From Coleofasciculus sp. FACHB-T130 (GTDB lineage Bacteria; Cyanobacteriota; Cyanobacteriia; Cyanobacteriales; FACHB-T130): a DNA stretch of 64,000 bases. Positions 19,004 to 30,028 of this stretch are shown here, in pieces (the stretch's first letter is position 1; every line of letters begins with the position of its first letter). The stretch spans positions 1-64,000 of the forward strand of contig NZ_JACJOG010000041.1 of NCBI RefSeq assembly GCF_014695375.1. The letters run 5' to 3'. The position numbers and the translations under genes were made by a program. The notes beneath the pieces were generated by a model, which did no database searches, was not told where the DNA came from, and worked only from the letters and a program-made list of their open reading frames with translations.

Positions 19004-20779
19004 TTACCGAGCGACTTTGAACCATTGGGTGACGCCTTCTGCGATCGCTGCCGCCATCTTCTGCTGCGCTTGCGGATTGACCACCCATTCAAATTCTTCT
19101 GGATTGCTCATAAAACCTAATTCCAGCAATACAGAGGGTGCAGAGGCAGGACGCGCGAGGGCTAAGTTATCCCAAAAAACGCCGTAGGAAGGACGCCCCG
19201 CCTGAGTCACGATGTAGTTATGCAGAAACATCGCTAAGCTGTGGGCTTGGGGATGATACCAAAAAGTCCCAAAACCCTGCGTATTCTGGGCATCTCCTTC
19301 ATCGGGGAGGGAATTGTAGTGAATTGAAAGCGAAATTGCCGGTTTCACTGCGTCAATGATTGCTACCCGTTCTGGCAACGACACCGCCTTATCAACCTCC
19401 CGCGTCAGGTACACTGTGGCACCCCGTGCAATCAGCTGAGTGGCGATCAGCTTTGACATGGTGAGCGTCACCTCTTTTTCGGGATAGCCGGTTGGCCCTC
19501 CTGCGCCACTGTCTTCACCGCCATGTCCGGGATCGAGAACAATTTTGATTCCAGATAAAGGCTTGTTGGAAGACTGAGAACGGAGAGGGGAGGGACCAGA
19601 GGTGAGACGAGGGGGATGGCGCAGAGATAAAATCAGGCTCGTGCCTTCATATCTCACCGTATAACCCCATTGCTGGGCGGATTTGAGATTAAACGTATAT
19701 TGGACGGTTTCTGGGGCGACCTGTTGCCAATCCAGGCGGGAAATGACGGGATCGGGGTCGAGGCGAATGATGTCCGTTTGCGCCGTCGTGTTATACAGCG
19801 TTAATGTCAGCGTGCGATCGCCCTGCTGCACAACGAGCGGTACCGGCACTTGTAAGGGAAAAATGACTTCTGTAGCACCGGCAATCTTCCGAGCGCGAAT
19901 ACTGCGAATCAGCGATCGCGGTGGCACCGAACCTTTGACAATTTGAACTTCTTTACTGTTAATCCAGCCGCCATAGTCCAAGCGCACCCATTCCCCGTCT
20001 CGACCTGTAATTGTAGCTCGCGTAGTTTTCGGCAGCGGTGTCAGGCGAGAATAATCTGTACTTGGCCCGGTTCGGGCGACCCCGGCATCAACAATCACCT
20101 CAGCCACGTCTAGCTGTGCTGGAGAGAGAATCTGAATCTTCGCCGGTCCCTCCTGACTCACAATCTGCCCATTTTTTTCTACTTTGAACTGGGGACGACC
20201 CAAATCAGCCGCCGCCGCCGCTGCTGCACAACCCAGGTAGTGTCCTGCCCCAGCGACAGCATAAGGTTGATTTTGTGCAGTTAAGGCAGCGGAATTCGCT
20301 GGTAGCTGTACAACCTGCTGCTGGTTAGTTAGCGGAATCGTTTGATTCGCCAAATTGACGGAAACATTGGCGTCAGCAGGAGCAACTGCGCCGAAACACA
20401 GCAACTCACCCGGCAGTCTGGCGAGATCCTGCGATGGAGTCAGGGAATCTTTGGCAAATGCCAACCCCTTTGGTGGCTCAGGGTGGGCGGCAGCCCGCGT
20501 AACTTTAAGTTTGACGGCTTGACCTTGATAGCTCACCGTAAAGAGGTTCTCTCCCGGCTTTAACGGAAAACTGGGAGCAAAATGCCCCTGTTTGCTCCGC
20601 GCGATCGCCTTCCCATTCACCAACACTTTTCCTGGCGGTGGAGCTGTGCCAATTAAGAAAATTCGGTCAGCTGTGGTTTTATGGCTAGCAGGAGGATAGG
20701 AAACGTAAAGAGATTGTTTTGCCGATACTGGTGCTGCCATAACCACCCCTAATACAGCCAATCCCAGGATGTTTCTCAT
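19004..20779 (-). CDS. N-acetylmuramoyl-L-alanine amidase (AmiC-type) with SH3-like domain
   Basis: A 591-residue exported cell-wall amidase. A signal peptide (NILGLAVLGVVMAAPVSA) is followed by a beta-rich region, an SH3-like domain around residues 225-280 (VDAGVARTGPSTDYSRL...GEWVRLDYGGWI) and the Amidase_3 domain from about 395. The zinc-site residues are visible: VLDPGHGGEDSGAGG (His), PEKEVTLTMS (Glu), SLSIHYNS (His) and the catalytic Glu in LLELGFMSNPEE. Amidases of this type cleave peptidoglycan stem peptides during cell separation and, in filamentous cyanobacteria, drill septal nanopores. The gene is monocistronic, convergent with the DUF2887 gene. Confidence 0.9.
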   Translation of the reverse strand: MRNILGLAVLGVVMAAPVSAKQSLYVSYPPASHKTTADRIFLIGTAPPPGKVLVNGKAIARSKQGHFAPSFPLKPGENLFTVSYQGQAVKLKVTRAAAHPEPPKGLAFAKDSLTPSQDLARLPGELLCFGAVAPADANVSVNLANQTIPLTNQQQVVQLPANSAALTAQNQPYAVAGAGHYLGCAAAAAAADLGRPQFKVEKNGQIVSQEGPAKIQILSPAQLDVAEVIVDAGVARTGPSTDYSRLTPLPKTTRATITGRDGEWVRLDYGGWINSKEVQIVKGSVPPRSLIRSIRARKIAGATEVIFPLQVPVPLVVQQGDRTLTLTLYNTTAQTDIIRLDPDPVISRLDWQQVAPETVQYTFNLKSAQQWGYTVRYEGTSLILSLRHPPRLTSGPSPLRSQSSNKPLSGIKIVLDPGHGGEDSGAGGPTGYPEKEVTLTMSKLIATQLIARGATVYLTREVDKAVSLPERVAIIDAVKPAISLSIHYNSLPDEGDAQNTQGFGTFWYHPQAHSLAMFLHNYIVTQAGRPSYGVFWDNLALARPASAPSVLLELGFMSNPEEFEWVVNPQAQQKMAAAIAEGVTQWFKVAR

Positions 20780-20835
20780 GTTAAATCCTAAGTTCCTTAC
20801 ATCAATTAGAGGATAAAATTAGTAAAAAAGTTTCT

Positions 20836-21387
20836 TTAATCTTGTAAAAGTTTTGTGGGGAGTCCATCGATACTCTTTTGATTCTTTTCGCACCAATAGT
20901 CAAAGATTCCTTGTTTCCCTTTTTTTTCACCCCATTCTCTGATAGTTTTTCTTTCTTCTTTCAGTTCATAAATGGGCACGCCATATCCGCATGAAGTTTG
21001 TACTGATTTTATCTCAAGTACCACGATCTGACGTTCTCCTAAGATTGGCGTAAACAAGGAATAAAATTTGTCCCAGGCTTCATGTCTTGGAAAAATTACT
21101 TTTCCCTGACCGTATAAACGAAGAATCAAAGGCTTTTCAGAAAAGCTGCAAAACATGATTGTCATCCGCCCATTTCCTGGTTCATGTAAATGAGCGGAGG
21201 TCTCGTTGCCACTCCCAGTTAAATCAAGGTAAGCCACTGTATTATTATCAATACAGCGGAAAGTATCTACTCCTTTAGGCGACAAATTAATCCGACCTTC
21301 TTTCGGTGCAGTCGCGGTAAAGAAGATTTTCTGCTCCTGAATAAAGTCTCGGAGATTCTGATTTAATTCATCGTAAACTTTAGCCAT
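20836..21387 (-). CDS. Pyridoxamine 5'-phosphate oxidase-family FMN-binding protein
   Basis: A 183-residue split-barrel protein. The start MAKVYDELNQNLRDFIQEQK followed by FFTATAPKEGRINLSPKG and VAYLDLTGSGNETSAHL is typical of the PPOX-class flavin or F420-binding family. Further family character is seen in GNGRMTIMFCSFSEKPLILR and GYGVPIYEL. The protein probably binds FMN and reduces a small substrate, but the family covers many activities and no substrate can be named. It lies 56 bp upstream of the amidase gene on the same strand, so they may share a transcript. Confidence 0.85.
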   Translation of the reverse strand: MAKVYDELNQNLRDFIQEQKIFFTATAPKEGRINLSPKGVDTFRCIDNNTVAYLDLTGSGNETSAHLHEPGNGRMTIMFCSFSEKPLILRLYGQGKVIFPRHEAWDKFYSLFTPILGERQIVVLEIKSVQTSCGYGVPIYELKEERKTIREWGEKKGKQGIFDYWCEKNQKSIDGLPTKLLQD

Positions 21388-23597
<2,210 letters not shown>

Positions 23598-23614
23598 CAG
23601 TTGCTGGCAATTAC

Positions 23615-23651
23615 AGCAGGACGGAAAGCGATCGCTTCACGTCCTGCTTTC
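23615..23651 (+). terminator. Stem-loop after pyrG, HIP1 in the loop
   Basis: Arms AGCAGGACG (23615-23623) and CGTCCTGCT (23640-23648) pair perfectly; the loop GAAAGCGATCGCTTCA contains a HIP1 octamer and can extend the pairing. Only a short T run follows, so termination strength is uncertain. Confidence 0.55.
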
Positions 23652-23715
23652 CACCAACCACTTGCGCGGGGGAGCGTTGTCAGTGCCAGAACTCACCTTA
23701 ATGTGAGGAGGTCAT

Positions 23716-24132
23716 GTGGCGTATTGGATTAAAGTGAGTTATGAGCGAAATGAATATGTAATCGATCTTGACCGCATCAGTGCCTTCGCTTGCACCCCGA
23801 ACGGTAAGGTAACTTTTTGGTTGCCTGATAGTGCCATCCCAATTATTATCAACCGTCAAAGTAACCCGGATGGCTATCAGCAAGTAATGGACTATATTCA
23901 ACAAGTTAGCTTCCATTCACTGGCAGCATCTTGGATCAAAGTTAGTTATGAACGGAATGAATATGTAGTCGATCTCAACCGTATCAGTAGCTTTTCCTAT
24001 TCTTCTAACGGTAGGCTCACGTTCTGGTTGCCGAATAGTGCTATTCCCATCATTATCAACAAGCAGAATGACCCGGATTGCTATCAGAAAATTTTGGAAT
24101 ATATCAAACAGAAAACCGGGCACTCATTTTAA
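23716..24132 (+). CDS. Internally duplicated small protein of unknown function
   Basis: A 138-residue protein made of two tandem copies of a ~66-residue unit (residues about 3-60 and 73-130). Both units read WIKVSYERNEYV-(I/V)-DL-(D/N)-RIS, then TFWLP-(D/N)-SAIPIIIN, then a PD-x-YQ and YI-(K/Q)-Q helix. No known family is recognised; the pattern suggests a small beta-rich fold with a C-terminal helix. The start is a GTG at 23716 behind a strong GAGGAGGT ribosome site at 23705-23712; an overlapping ATG at 23714 is in another frame and gives no protein. It follows pyrG on the same strand after the stem-loop. Confidence 0.75.
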   Translation: MAYWIKVSYERNEYVIDLDRISAFACTPNGKVTFWLPDSAIPIIINRQSNPDGYQQVMDYIQQVSFHSLAASWIKVSYERNEYVVDLNRISSFSYSSNGRLTFWLPNSAIPIIINKQNDPDCYQKILEYIKQKTGHSF

Positions 24133-24168
24133 CCAGTAGGGAGAACGACAAGTGCTGAGACTAACACT

Positions 24169-24217
24169 CCTCAATCCTCAACCCTCAGTCCCCAGCCCTC
24201 AACCCTCAACTTTCAGT
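24169..24217. repeat. Heptanucleotide repeat running into the ROK gene end
   Basis: Seven 7-bp units of CCTCAAC/CCTCAGT type lie head to tail. The last units supply the final residues and the stop codon of the minus-strand ROK kinase gene (24206). Confidence 0.8.
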
Positions 24218-25105
24218 CTTCAAAATTTGCCAAGCCAATTTTGCCGCCCCAACCATTCCAGCTTGGTTGCCTAACTCAGCTTTTAATAGGTGCAAACCCT
24301 CACGGGAACTCTTCAGCACCCGCCGCTCAATTTCTGCAAGTGCAGCCGGAAAGAAAAATTCTGCACTTGCACTAACGCCGCCGCCAATGACAATCGCTTC
24401 CGGCGTTAAAACATAAATGAGACTCGATAATCCAACACCGAGATCGCGTCCGTAGCTTTGCCAAAATTCTAATACTTGCGGGTCGCCTGCCCTTGCCAAC
24501 TTGCCCAGTTCCTCTGGTTCTAACCCCGTGCGGCGGCGAATGGCGGCTACTGAGGCATATTGCTCTAAAGAGCCTTGATTGCCGCTATTACAGGGCGGAC
24601 CCTCTGGATTTAAGGTAATTAATCCTAGCTCAGCGGCGGCACCTTGATGACCCACAAACAGGTTCCCATCGAGGATAATCGCACCCCCCACACCTGTACC
24701 AAGTGTTAGCAGAATCAAATTCCGGTAATGGCGTCCAGCTCCTAACCAAGCTTCTCCCATCCCAGCACAGTTAGCATCATTGGCGAGAACTGTGGGTAAA
24801 CCTGTTTTGGCTTCTAACCAATCTGCGAGGGGTACATCATGCCAGCCTGCCAGGTTAATCGCGACTCTAGCAATTCGACCGGATGCATCGGCGGGACCAG
24901 GGGTACCGATACCGAGCGCGATCGCGTGTCTTGCTGGATCGAGCTGCGCGATCGCTTCTATCATCGCATCCAAAACCGCTGTCGGTGTTGCCGGTTGCGG
25001 TGTCGCCACACTCAACGACTCCAAGCAAGTCCCATCCTCGCGGAACCTCCCCAGCTTAATTGCCGTTCCTCCCAGATCAATGCCAATTACTTCCCGATTC
25101 ACCAC
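24206..25105 (-). CDS. ROK family sugar kinase (glucokinase-like)
   Basis: A 299-residue ROK kinase. The ATP-binding signature VIGIDLGGTAIKLGRF is at the start; ANDANCAGMGEAWLGAG holds the catalytic Asp, and LLTLGTGVGGAIILDGN and AIVIGGGVSAS complete the fold. It probably phosphorylates glucose or a related hexose in the cytoplasm. The usual zinc motif CxCGxxGCxE is degenerate (CNSGNQGSLEQ), as seen in cyanobacterial members. The start is uncertain: a GTG at 25105 has an AGAAG ribosome-site-like sequence seven bases upstream; the frame is open to a TTG at 25126. The last codons and stop fall in heptamer repeat DNA. It is not clear which sugar is preferred. Confidence 0.85.
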   Translation of the reverse strand: MVNREVIGIDLGGTAIKLGRFREDGTCLESLSVATPQPATPTAVLDAMIEAIAQLDPARHAIALGIGTPGPADASGRIARVAINLAGWHDVPLADWLEAKTGLPTVLANDANCAGMGEAWLGAGRHYRNLILLTLGTGVGGAIILDGNLFVGHQGAAAELGLITLNPEGPPCNSGNQGSLEQYASVAAIRRRTGLEPEELGKLARAGDPQVLEFWQSYGRDLGVGLSSLIYVLTPEAIVIGGGVSASAEFFFPAALAEIERRVLKSSREGLHLLKAELGNQAGMVGAAKLAWQILKTES

Positions 25106-25204
25106 AACCGTTCTTCTAATTTCCAAAAACTAATACCACTTATCTATATTCATGCCATTTGTCACTTTTCCCAACCTTTAGAGCTGATTTATAAAGTCCC
25201 AATT

Positions 25205-25245
25205 CCTTCTGTAGGGGCATTGCATTGCAATGCCCCTACAGAAGG
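25205..25245. repeat. Perfect 41-bp palindrome
   Basis: Two perfectly complementary 20-bp arms, 25205-25224 and 25226-25245, flank a single T. The core reads GTAGGGGCATTGCA. It can form a very stable hairpin and is a style of dispersed palindrome frequent in cyanobacteria. It lies past the 3' end of the 181-residue gene on the minus strand and may stop its transcripts, although no T run follows. Confidence 0.8.
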
Positions 25246-25282
25246 TGAAGTTCGTCAGTTATTTAATCCACGACCCTTAATA

Positions 25283-25828
25283 TCAGTCTGAAATTTTAAA
25301 GGAATTCCAGAACTTTTGAAATTCTTGCTTAGCCTGCTGATAACTTACCGCTTTCTGGTCTAATACTGATTTTACAATTTCTTTGTCTTCATACTGCTTT
25401 TTCGCCAATTCAAACTCCAGCTTTTTCATCTGATAATCTTGCTTTTTAATTGTCCCTTCAACGGAAGCAACCCAGTTAGTAAAGCCCAAGTTTTGAACTT
25501 CCCAATCAGTATTCCCTACCTCAGAGATAGCTTTTTCTCCCAAAGCAGATTTACTTTTTTCCGTCAAAGTGTGAAAACTATTCAACGCCCCCTTAATTTG
25601 TGGAAGAACGCGCATTGAATTTTTTACAGAAAACCTTTCATTCAGGGTATAACTAACAGTTTCATCGGGATAAACAGGTTTAAGCTGCAAATCCGCTACT
25701 TGGGCCGTGTTGGGACTGGCTTGCACCTTCAAGCCTGTAACAGGTGCCGCCCTAAGTATCCCAGCGATCGCAATAGATAACATAAAACCACCTGTAGCGG
25801 CAGCAATTAAAGAAATATTGTCTTTCAT
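25283..25828 (-). CDS. Exported or membrane-anchored protein of unknown function
   Basis: A 181-residue protein beginning MKDNISLIAAATGGFMLSI with a hydrophobic N-terminal segment (residues about 5-27) that is a signal anchor or uncleaved signal peptide. The rest is polar, with a long charged helix near the end (KKQDYQMKKLEFELAKKQYEDKE) that could form a coiled coil. No family is recognised. The gene stands alone 94 bp from the permease gene, read in the same direction; co-transcription with it is possible but the permease would then be upstream. Confidence 0.6.
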   Translation of the reverse strand: MKDNISLIAAATGGFMLSIAIAGILRAAPVTGLKVQASPNTAQVADLQLKPVYPDETVSYTLNERFSVKNSMRVLPQIKGALNSFHTLTEKSKSALGEKAISEVGNTDWEVQNLGFTNWVASVEGTIKKQDYQMKKLEFELAKKQYEDKEIVKSVLDQKAVSYQQAKQEFQKFWNSFKISD

Positions 25829-25922
25829 ATCTCAGCAGCAGTGCTTATTGGTAATGGATCGTTGGTAATGGGTCATTGTATAAAAAGGTTTCGATTACCC
25901 ATTACCGATAAAATATTTGACT

Positions 25923-26828
25923 CTATTCAGGGGATTTTTGGTTCCAATTTTCTCTCCGCAACCGGGGATTCACAAACTCGCTTAATCCTTCTCCCACCAG
26001 AGACAACCCTACCACCATCAGCGTCATCGCTAAGCCTGGGAAAAGCGCTGTCCACCAAATGCCAGTAGGCAGAGCATCCAGCGCCTGACGGAGATCGTAG
26101 CCCCATTCTGGAACCTGATCGGCAAGCCCTAACCCTAGAAAACCCAAACTGCCCAAAATCAAAATTGCATCGGCAGCATTCAGAGTAAATAATACAGGCA
26201 CGCTCTGAATCACATTGAGAAACAGGTAGCGAGAGAGAACCCTCCAAGTGTCTGCCCCCATTGCTTGAGCAGCTTCGATGAACAGTTCTGTTTTAACACT
26301 AACCGTATGGTTGCGGACGACTCGATAATATTGGGGAATGTATGAAATGCTGAGCGCGATCGCGGCATTTAAGACCCCTCGTCCCACCACAAACGCCAGC
26401 GTCACCGACAGCAACAGCCCCGGCAACGTATAAATTGTATCCATCAAAAATAGCAGCACCCGATCCAACCTACCACCCAAATAACCGCTGACTAAACCCA
26501 ACGGCACCCCGATGACAAGGCTCAACACGGTTGCTAAGATAACCACTTGCAGCGCCGCTTGGCTCCCAAATAGGGTGCGAGAGAAAACATCGTACCCTTG
26601 GCGACTGGTACCAAACCAATGACGCCACGAGGGCGGCTCATGAATCGGGTTAGCCAAGGACTCCAAAGGATTTTGCACCCATCCCCAAGCCTGAAATGCG
26701 GGAGTGAGGAAGGCTATCAACACGAACATCAAGGTGATAACAATTCCCACCCGCATCATCTGCATGGAGAGACTGGGACGCCCAGATAAACGTAAAAGTC
26801 GAGGTAAGGGAAGTTTTGTCGGGGTCAT
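25923..26828 (-). CDS. ABC transporter permease, oligopeptide/nickel (DppC) type
   Basis: A 301-residue inner-membrane permease. The first part has one helix (VGIVITLMFVLIAFLTPAF) and an extracytoplasmic segment with the DppC-type HWFGTSRQGYDVFSRTLFG. The EAA-type cytoplasmic loop is seen as EAAQAMGADTWRVLSRYLFLN. Further helices carry the family motif SLGFLGLGL and end in GLSEFVNPRLR. It would form a heterodimer with a DppB-type permease and use two ATPases and a substrate-binding protein, none of which are in the window. Substrate may be peptides or metal. Start is the ATG at 26828; a TTG one codon earlier is also in frame. Confidence 0.88.
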   Translation of the reverse strand: MTPTKLPLPRLLRLSGRPSLSMQMMRVGIVITLMFVLIAFLTPAFQAWGWVQNPLESLANPIHEPPSWRHWFGTSRQGYDVFSRTLFGSQAALQVVILATVLSLVIGVPLGLVSGYLGGRLDRVLLFLMDTIYTLPGLLLSVTLAFVVGRGVLNAAIALSISYIPQYYRVVRNHTVSVKTELFIEAAQAMGADTWRVLSRYLFLNVIQSVPVLFTLNAADAILILGSLGFLGLGLADQVPEWGYDLRQALDALPTGIWWTALFPGLAMTLMVVGLSLVGEGLSEFVNPRLRRENWNQKSPE

Positions 26829-26925
26829 CAATATATCCTGGCGATGATAAATCGCGGCTACGCCAACCCCCCTTCAGAAGAAGGGAACAGAAAGCGAAGT
26901 CCGGATGCTACGCGGACTTCATTTT

Positions 26926-26950
26926 AAACCCTTGTCTAGCGGGTTTTGTT
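26926..26950 (-). terminator. Possible terminator downstream of NTRC gene
   Basis: AAACCC (26926-26931) and GGGTTT (26941-26946) form a short stem on the minus strand beyond the NTRC stop. A second inverted repeat, GAAGTCCG/CGGACTTC, lies beside it at 26896-26920. Stems are short, so the call is weak. Confidence 0.35.
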
Positions 26951-26993
26951 GGTATAGCTGCGAATTCTATGCGCCTGATTCCTAAAACCCTTG

Positions 26994-28376
26994 CTAGACA
27001 TATTGCTCAATCATTTGGCGGAACTGGCTCTTTTGCTTAACGCCCTTCATCTCACCCACTAATTCTTTGTTTTTGAAGAACTGCACTGTAGGCGTTCCGG
27101 TAACACCAGCATTCTCGGCAATGTCTCTATCTTCCGCAATGTCAATTTCTACAAAGTGGATTTTGCCATCGAACTCATCCACCACCTTATTTAAGATCGG
27201 CTTTAGCGTATGGCAAGGCCCGCAATTGGGCGAGACATATTTGACCATCAGCAGGCGATCGCTATCATGAAATAGCTTCCGCAACGCATAGCTACCCTCA
27301 TGCCTCGTCGCCTGCGGGTTAAACGCCGCTTCTGGATTCAGCTCAGCTATCTTATCACCAGGCTCATCTGCCGGTGTATCTGGCTCTTCAGACGTATGTA
27401 TCTGCTGACGATACTCCTGGAGCAAACCATTAACAGATAGCCATCGTTCCGCCAACATTGCTGCCATACACCCAGTACCCGCCGCAGTAATCGCCTGACG
27501 ATATTCACGATCCTGGACATCCCCCGCAGCAAAGACACCTTCTACACTCGTCTCCACCGAACCAGGCTTCGTCACGATGTAACCAACTTCATCCAATTCC
27601 ATCTGCCCCTTAAATAGGGAGGTGTTGGGCTGATGACCAACCGCGTAGAACAATCCTTTAACAGGGAGAACACTCTCTTCACCCGTTTGAGTATGTTTGA
27701 GCTTAATCCCGGTCATCCGACCATCTTCACCGACAACATCCACAGGCTGAGAATTCCAGTGAAGCGTAATCCTAGGGTTATTCAGCACCCGATCCTGCAT
27801 TGCTTTACTTGCCCGCATCTTGTCGCCGCGAATCAGCATGTGAACGCGATCGCCATACTTAGTCAAGTAAACTGATTCCTCAGCCGCTGAGTCACCCCCG
27901 CCAACCACAGCCAGTTCCGCACCGTGGAAGATCGGTGTCGCACCATCACAAATCGCGCAAGCCGAGATCCCCCGGCTCCAAAATTCATGCTCGCTGGGCA
28001 GCCCTAACCTCTTCGCCGTCGCCCCCGTAGCAATTACAATACTATGAGTTCTAACTTCCCGTTCCTCAGAGCGGACAATAAAAGGACGCTGACTCAAATC
28101 CACCGAAATCACATCCTCGGTAACTAACTCAGCCCCCCATCTCTCAGCCTGAGCCTTCATCCGATCCATCAATTCTGGTCCGGTAATCCCTTCTGGAAAC
28201 CCCGGAAAGTTCTCCACTTCCGTCGTGGTCATCAGCTGCCCACCAGGTAGCCCCCCAGATTGAAAGCCTTCAAACACAAAGGGTTTCAGATTCGCCCGCG
28301 CCGCATAGATAGCAGCGGTATATCCCGCAGGGCCAGAACCAATAATCACCAAGTTCTCTACTGTTGGGTTGGTCAT
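26994..28376 (-). CDS. trxB: NADPH-thioredoxin reductase fused to thioredoxin (NTRC)
   Basis: A 460-residue fusion. Residues about 1-320 are a thioredoxin reductase: FAD motif [17 protein letters not shown], redox dithiol ACAICDG, NADPH motif [11 protein letters not shown], and C-terminal FAD motif [17 protein letters not shown]. After a linker ([12 protein letters not shown]) residues about 355-460 form a thioredoxin domain with active site PNCGPCHTL. This is the NTRC architecture of cyanobacteria and chloroplasts, in which NADPH electrons pass to 2-Cys peroxiredoxin and other targets without a free thioredoxin. The symbol trxB refers to the reductase part. Both redox sites are intact. The gene is monocistronic. 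Confidence 0.95.
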   Translation of the reverse strand: MTNPTVENLVIIGSGPAGYTAAIYAARANLKPFVFEGFQSGGLPGGQLMTTTEVENFPGFPEGITGPELMDRMKAQAERWGAELVTEDVISVDLSQRPFIVRSEEREVRTHSIVIATGATAKRLGLPSEHEFWSRGISACAICDGATPIFHGAELAVVGGGDSAAEESVYLTKYGDRVHMLIRGDKMRASKAMQDRVLNNPRITLHWNSQPVDVVGEDGRMTGIKLKHTQTGEESVLPVKGLFYAVGHQPNTSLFKGQMELDEVGYIVTKPGSVETSVEGVFAAGDVQDREYRQAITAAGTGCMAAMLAERWLSVNGLLQEYRQQIHTSEEPDTPADEPGDKIAELNPEAAFNPQATRHEGSYALRKLFHDSDRLLMVKYVSPNCGPCHTLKPILNKVVDEFDGKIHFVEIDIAEDRDIAENAGVTGTPTVQFFKNKELVGEMKGVKQKSQFRQMIEQYV

Positions 28377-28578
28377 GGTAATTATACAAACTCATAACGA
28401 CTACGCTTAGTCTAGTATAGCGGTTTGGGAGGATGGGGAGGCGATGAGCGTAAGAAACTTTCGCTAGCTGTATATTTTTGCCCATAAATGGGAACCCTTG
28501 AAGGGGGAGTGCTGGCATTAACTATATTTTGACCCGCTTCCCAAATGTTTAAAATTCCAGTATCAGGAAGTATTCCGC

Positions 28579-29910
28579 ATGAACGACCAAGCATCAGAGT
28601 TACTAGAAAGAATTCGTCAGCAATTTGACTTTGGACCCTATCCCAGAATTCCAATAGATAAATCTCCTAAGGATAATCCTAACTATCTTTTTATTCATAA
28701 TTTAGTAACACCTTACTACTTAAGAAATCAAAAAATTATAGATACTAAAGAAAAATTAATTTTAGATGCAGGTTGTGGTACTGGCTACAAAACCTTAATA
28801 TTAGCAGAAGCAAATCCAGGCGCAAAAATAGTTGGCATAGACATATCAGAAGAGTCAATCAAATTAGCACAACAACGCCTAACATATCATGGTTTTGAAA
28901 ATACAGAGTTTCACATTCTCTCTCTCTATGACTTACCAAAACTACGTTTAAAATTTGACTATATTAATTGTGATGAGCTTCTTTATTTGTTCCCAGATAT
29001 ATCTGTTGGCTTAGCCGCCCTGAAATCTATACTAAAGCCAAAAGGTATTATTCGCAGTAATTTGCATAGTTCCTTGCAAAGATTTACCCATTATCGTACC
29101 CAAGAAGTTTTCAAGATGATGGGGCTAATGGATAGTAACCCAGAGGAGATGGAAATAGAAATTGCTGTAGAAACCATGAAGGCTTTAAAAGACGGTGTTG
29201 ACATAAAAGCTAAAACTTGGAATCCCAGCTATGAAAAAGAAGATGGCAAAGAGGGGGTGTTGATGAACTATCTGTTCCAAGGTGATAAAGGTTACACGAT
29301 TCCTGATTTGTTCGCTGCTCTGAGAGCAGCAGACCTAGAATTTATCAGCATGGTGAACTGGCGACACTGGGATGTCACTGACTTATTTAATGAGCCAGAA
29401 AATTTGCCAGCTTTTTGGGGGATGAGTTTACCAGAAGTTTCTACAGAGGAACGGCTGCATCTTTTTGAACTTATGCACCCAGTTCATCGGTTGTTGGATT
29501 TTTGGTGCGGTCATTCGAGTCACGCAGACTCGTTCACGCCAGTTGAACAGTGGGAATTATCGGATTGGCAAGCCGCTAAGGTACATCTACATCCTCAACT
29601 AAGGACTTCTCAGGTCAAGGAAGACCTTCTAAAGTGCCTTGTGGAGCAGAAAGCTTTTGAAATTAGCGGTTATGTCACCCACCCAGCTATGGCTCCTGTC
29701 CAGATAGACAGTAGTATACTAATTTGCTTGCTACCCCTGTGGGAAGAGCCAAAGCCTGTTAAATTTCTGACGGAACGCTGGCTTAAGGTAAAACCGCTGA
29801 ACCCTGTAACCTTGGAACCTGTGACCTTCATGGAAGCCCTCAACGAAGTGAAAGAACTTCTCAGCAAGCTAGATTTCTTTCGCTATGTACTTTTAGAACT
29901 ATCTGCGTAA
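28579..29910 (+). CDS. Class I SAM-dependent methyltransferase, pilin-locus associated
   Basis: A 443-residue protein. The N-terminal half is a Rossmann methyltransferase: motif I ILDAGCGTGYKTLILA near residue 55, motif II KIVGIDISEESIKLAQ, then FDYINCDELLYLF. The C-terminal ~230 residues (NYLFQGDKGYTIPDLFAALRA onward) form a separate domain I do not recognise; the same two-part architecture is found in proteins of cyanobacterial surface-modification loci. It lies about 120 bp upstream of the pilin gene on the same strand. The methyl acceptor is unknown; small molecules, sugars or protein are all possible. Confidence 0.8.
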   Translation: MNDQASELLERIRQQFDFGPYPRIPIDKSPKDNPNYLFIHNLVTPYYLRNQKIIDTKEKLILDAGCGTGYKTLILAEANPGAKIVGIDISEESIKLAQQRLTYHGFENTEFHILSLYDLPKLRLKFDYINCDELLYLFPDISVGLAALKSILKPKGIIRSNLHSSLQRFTHYRTQEVFKMMGLMDSNPEEMEIEIAVETMKALKDGVDIKAKTWNPSYEKEDGKEGVLMNYLFQGDKGYTIPDLFAALRAADLEFISMVNWRHWDVTDLFNEPENLPAFWGMSLPEVSTEERLHLFELMHPVHRLLDFWCGHSSHADSFTPVEQWELSDWQAAKVHLHPQLRTSQVKEDLLKCLVEQKAFEISGYVTHPAMAPVQIDSSILICLLPLWEEPKPVKFLTERWLKVKPLNPVTLEPVTFMEALNEVKELLSKLDFFRYVLLELSA

Positions 29911-30028
29911 GAGCTTTGGAAACGGTAACCAAAATTTTTTGCGGAGGATGATATGAAATTGATCGGATGTGGGTAAGTTACATCTAGGAGTACAAGTCAA
30001 GCATCCCCCACCCCAAGGAGAAACGCTC

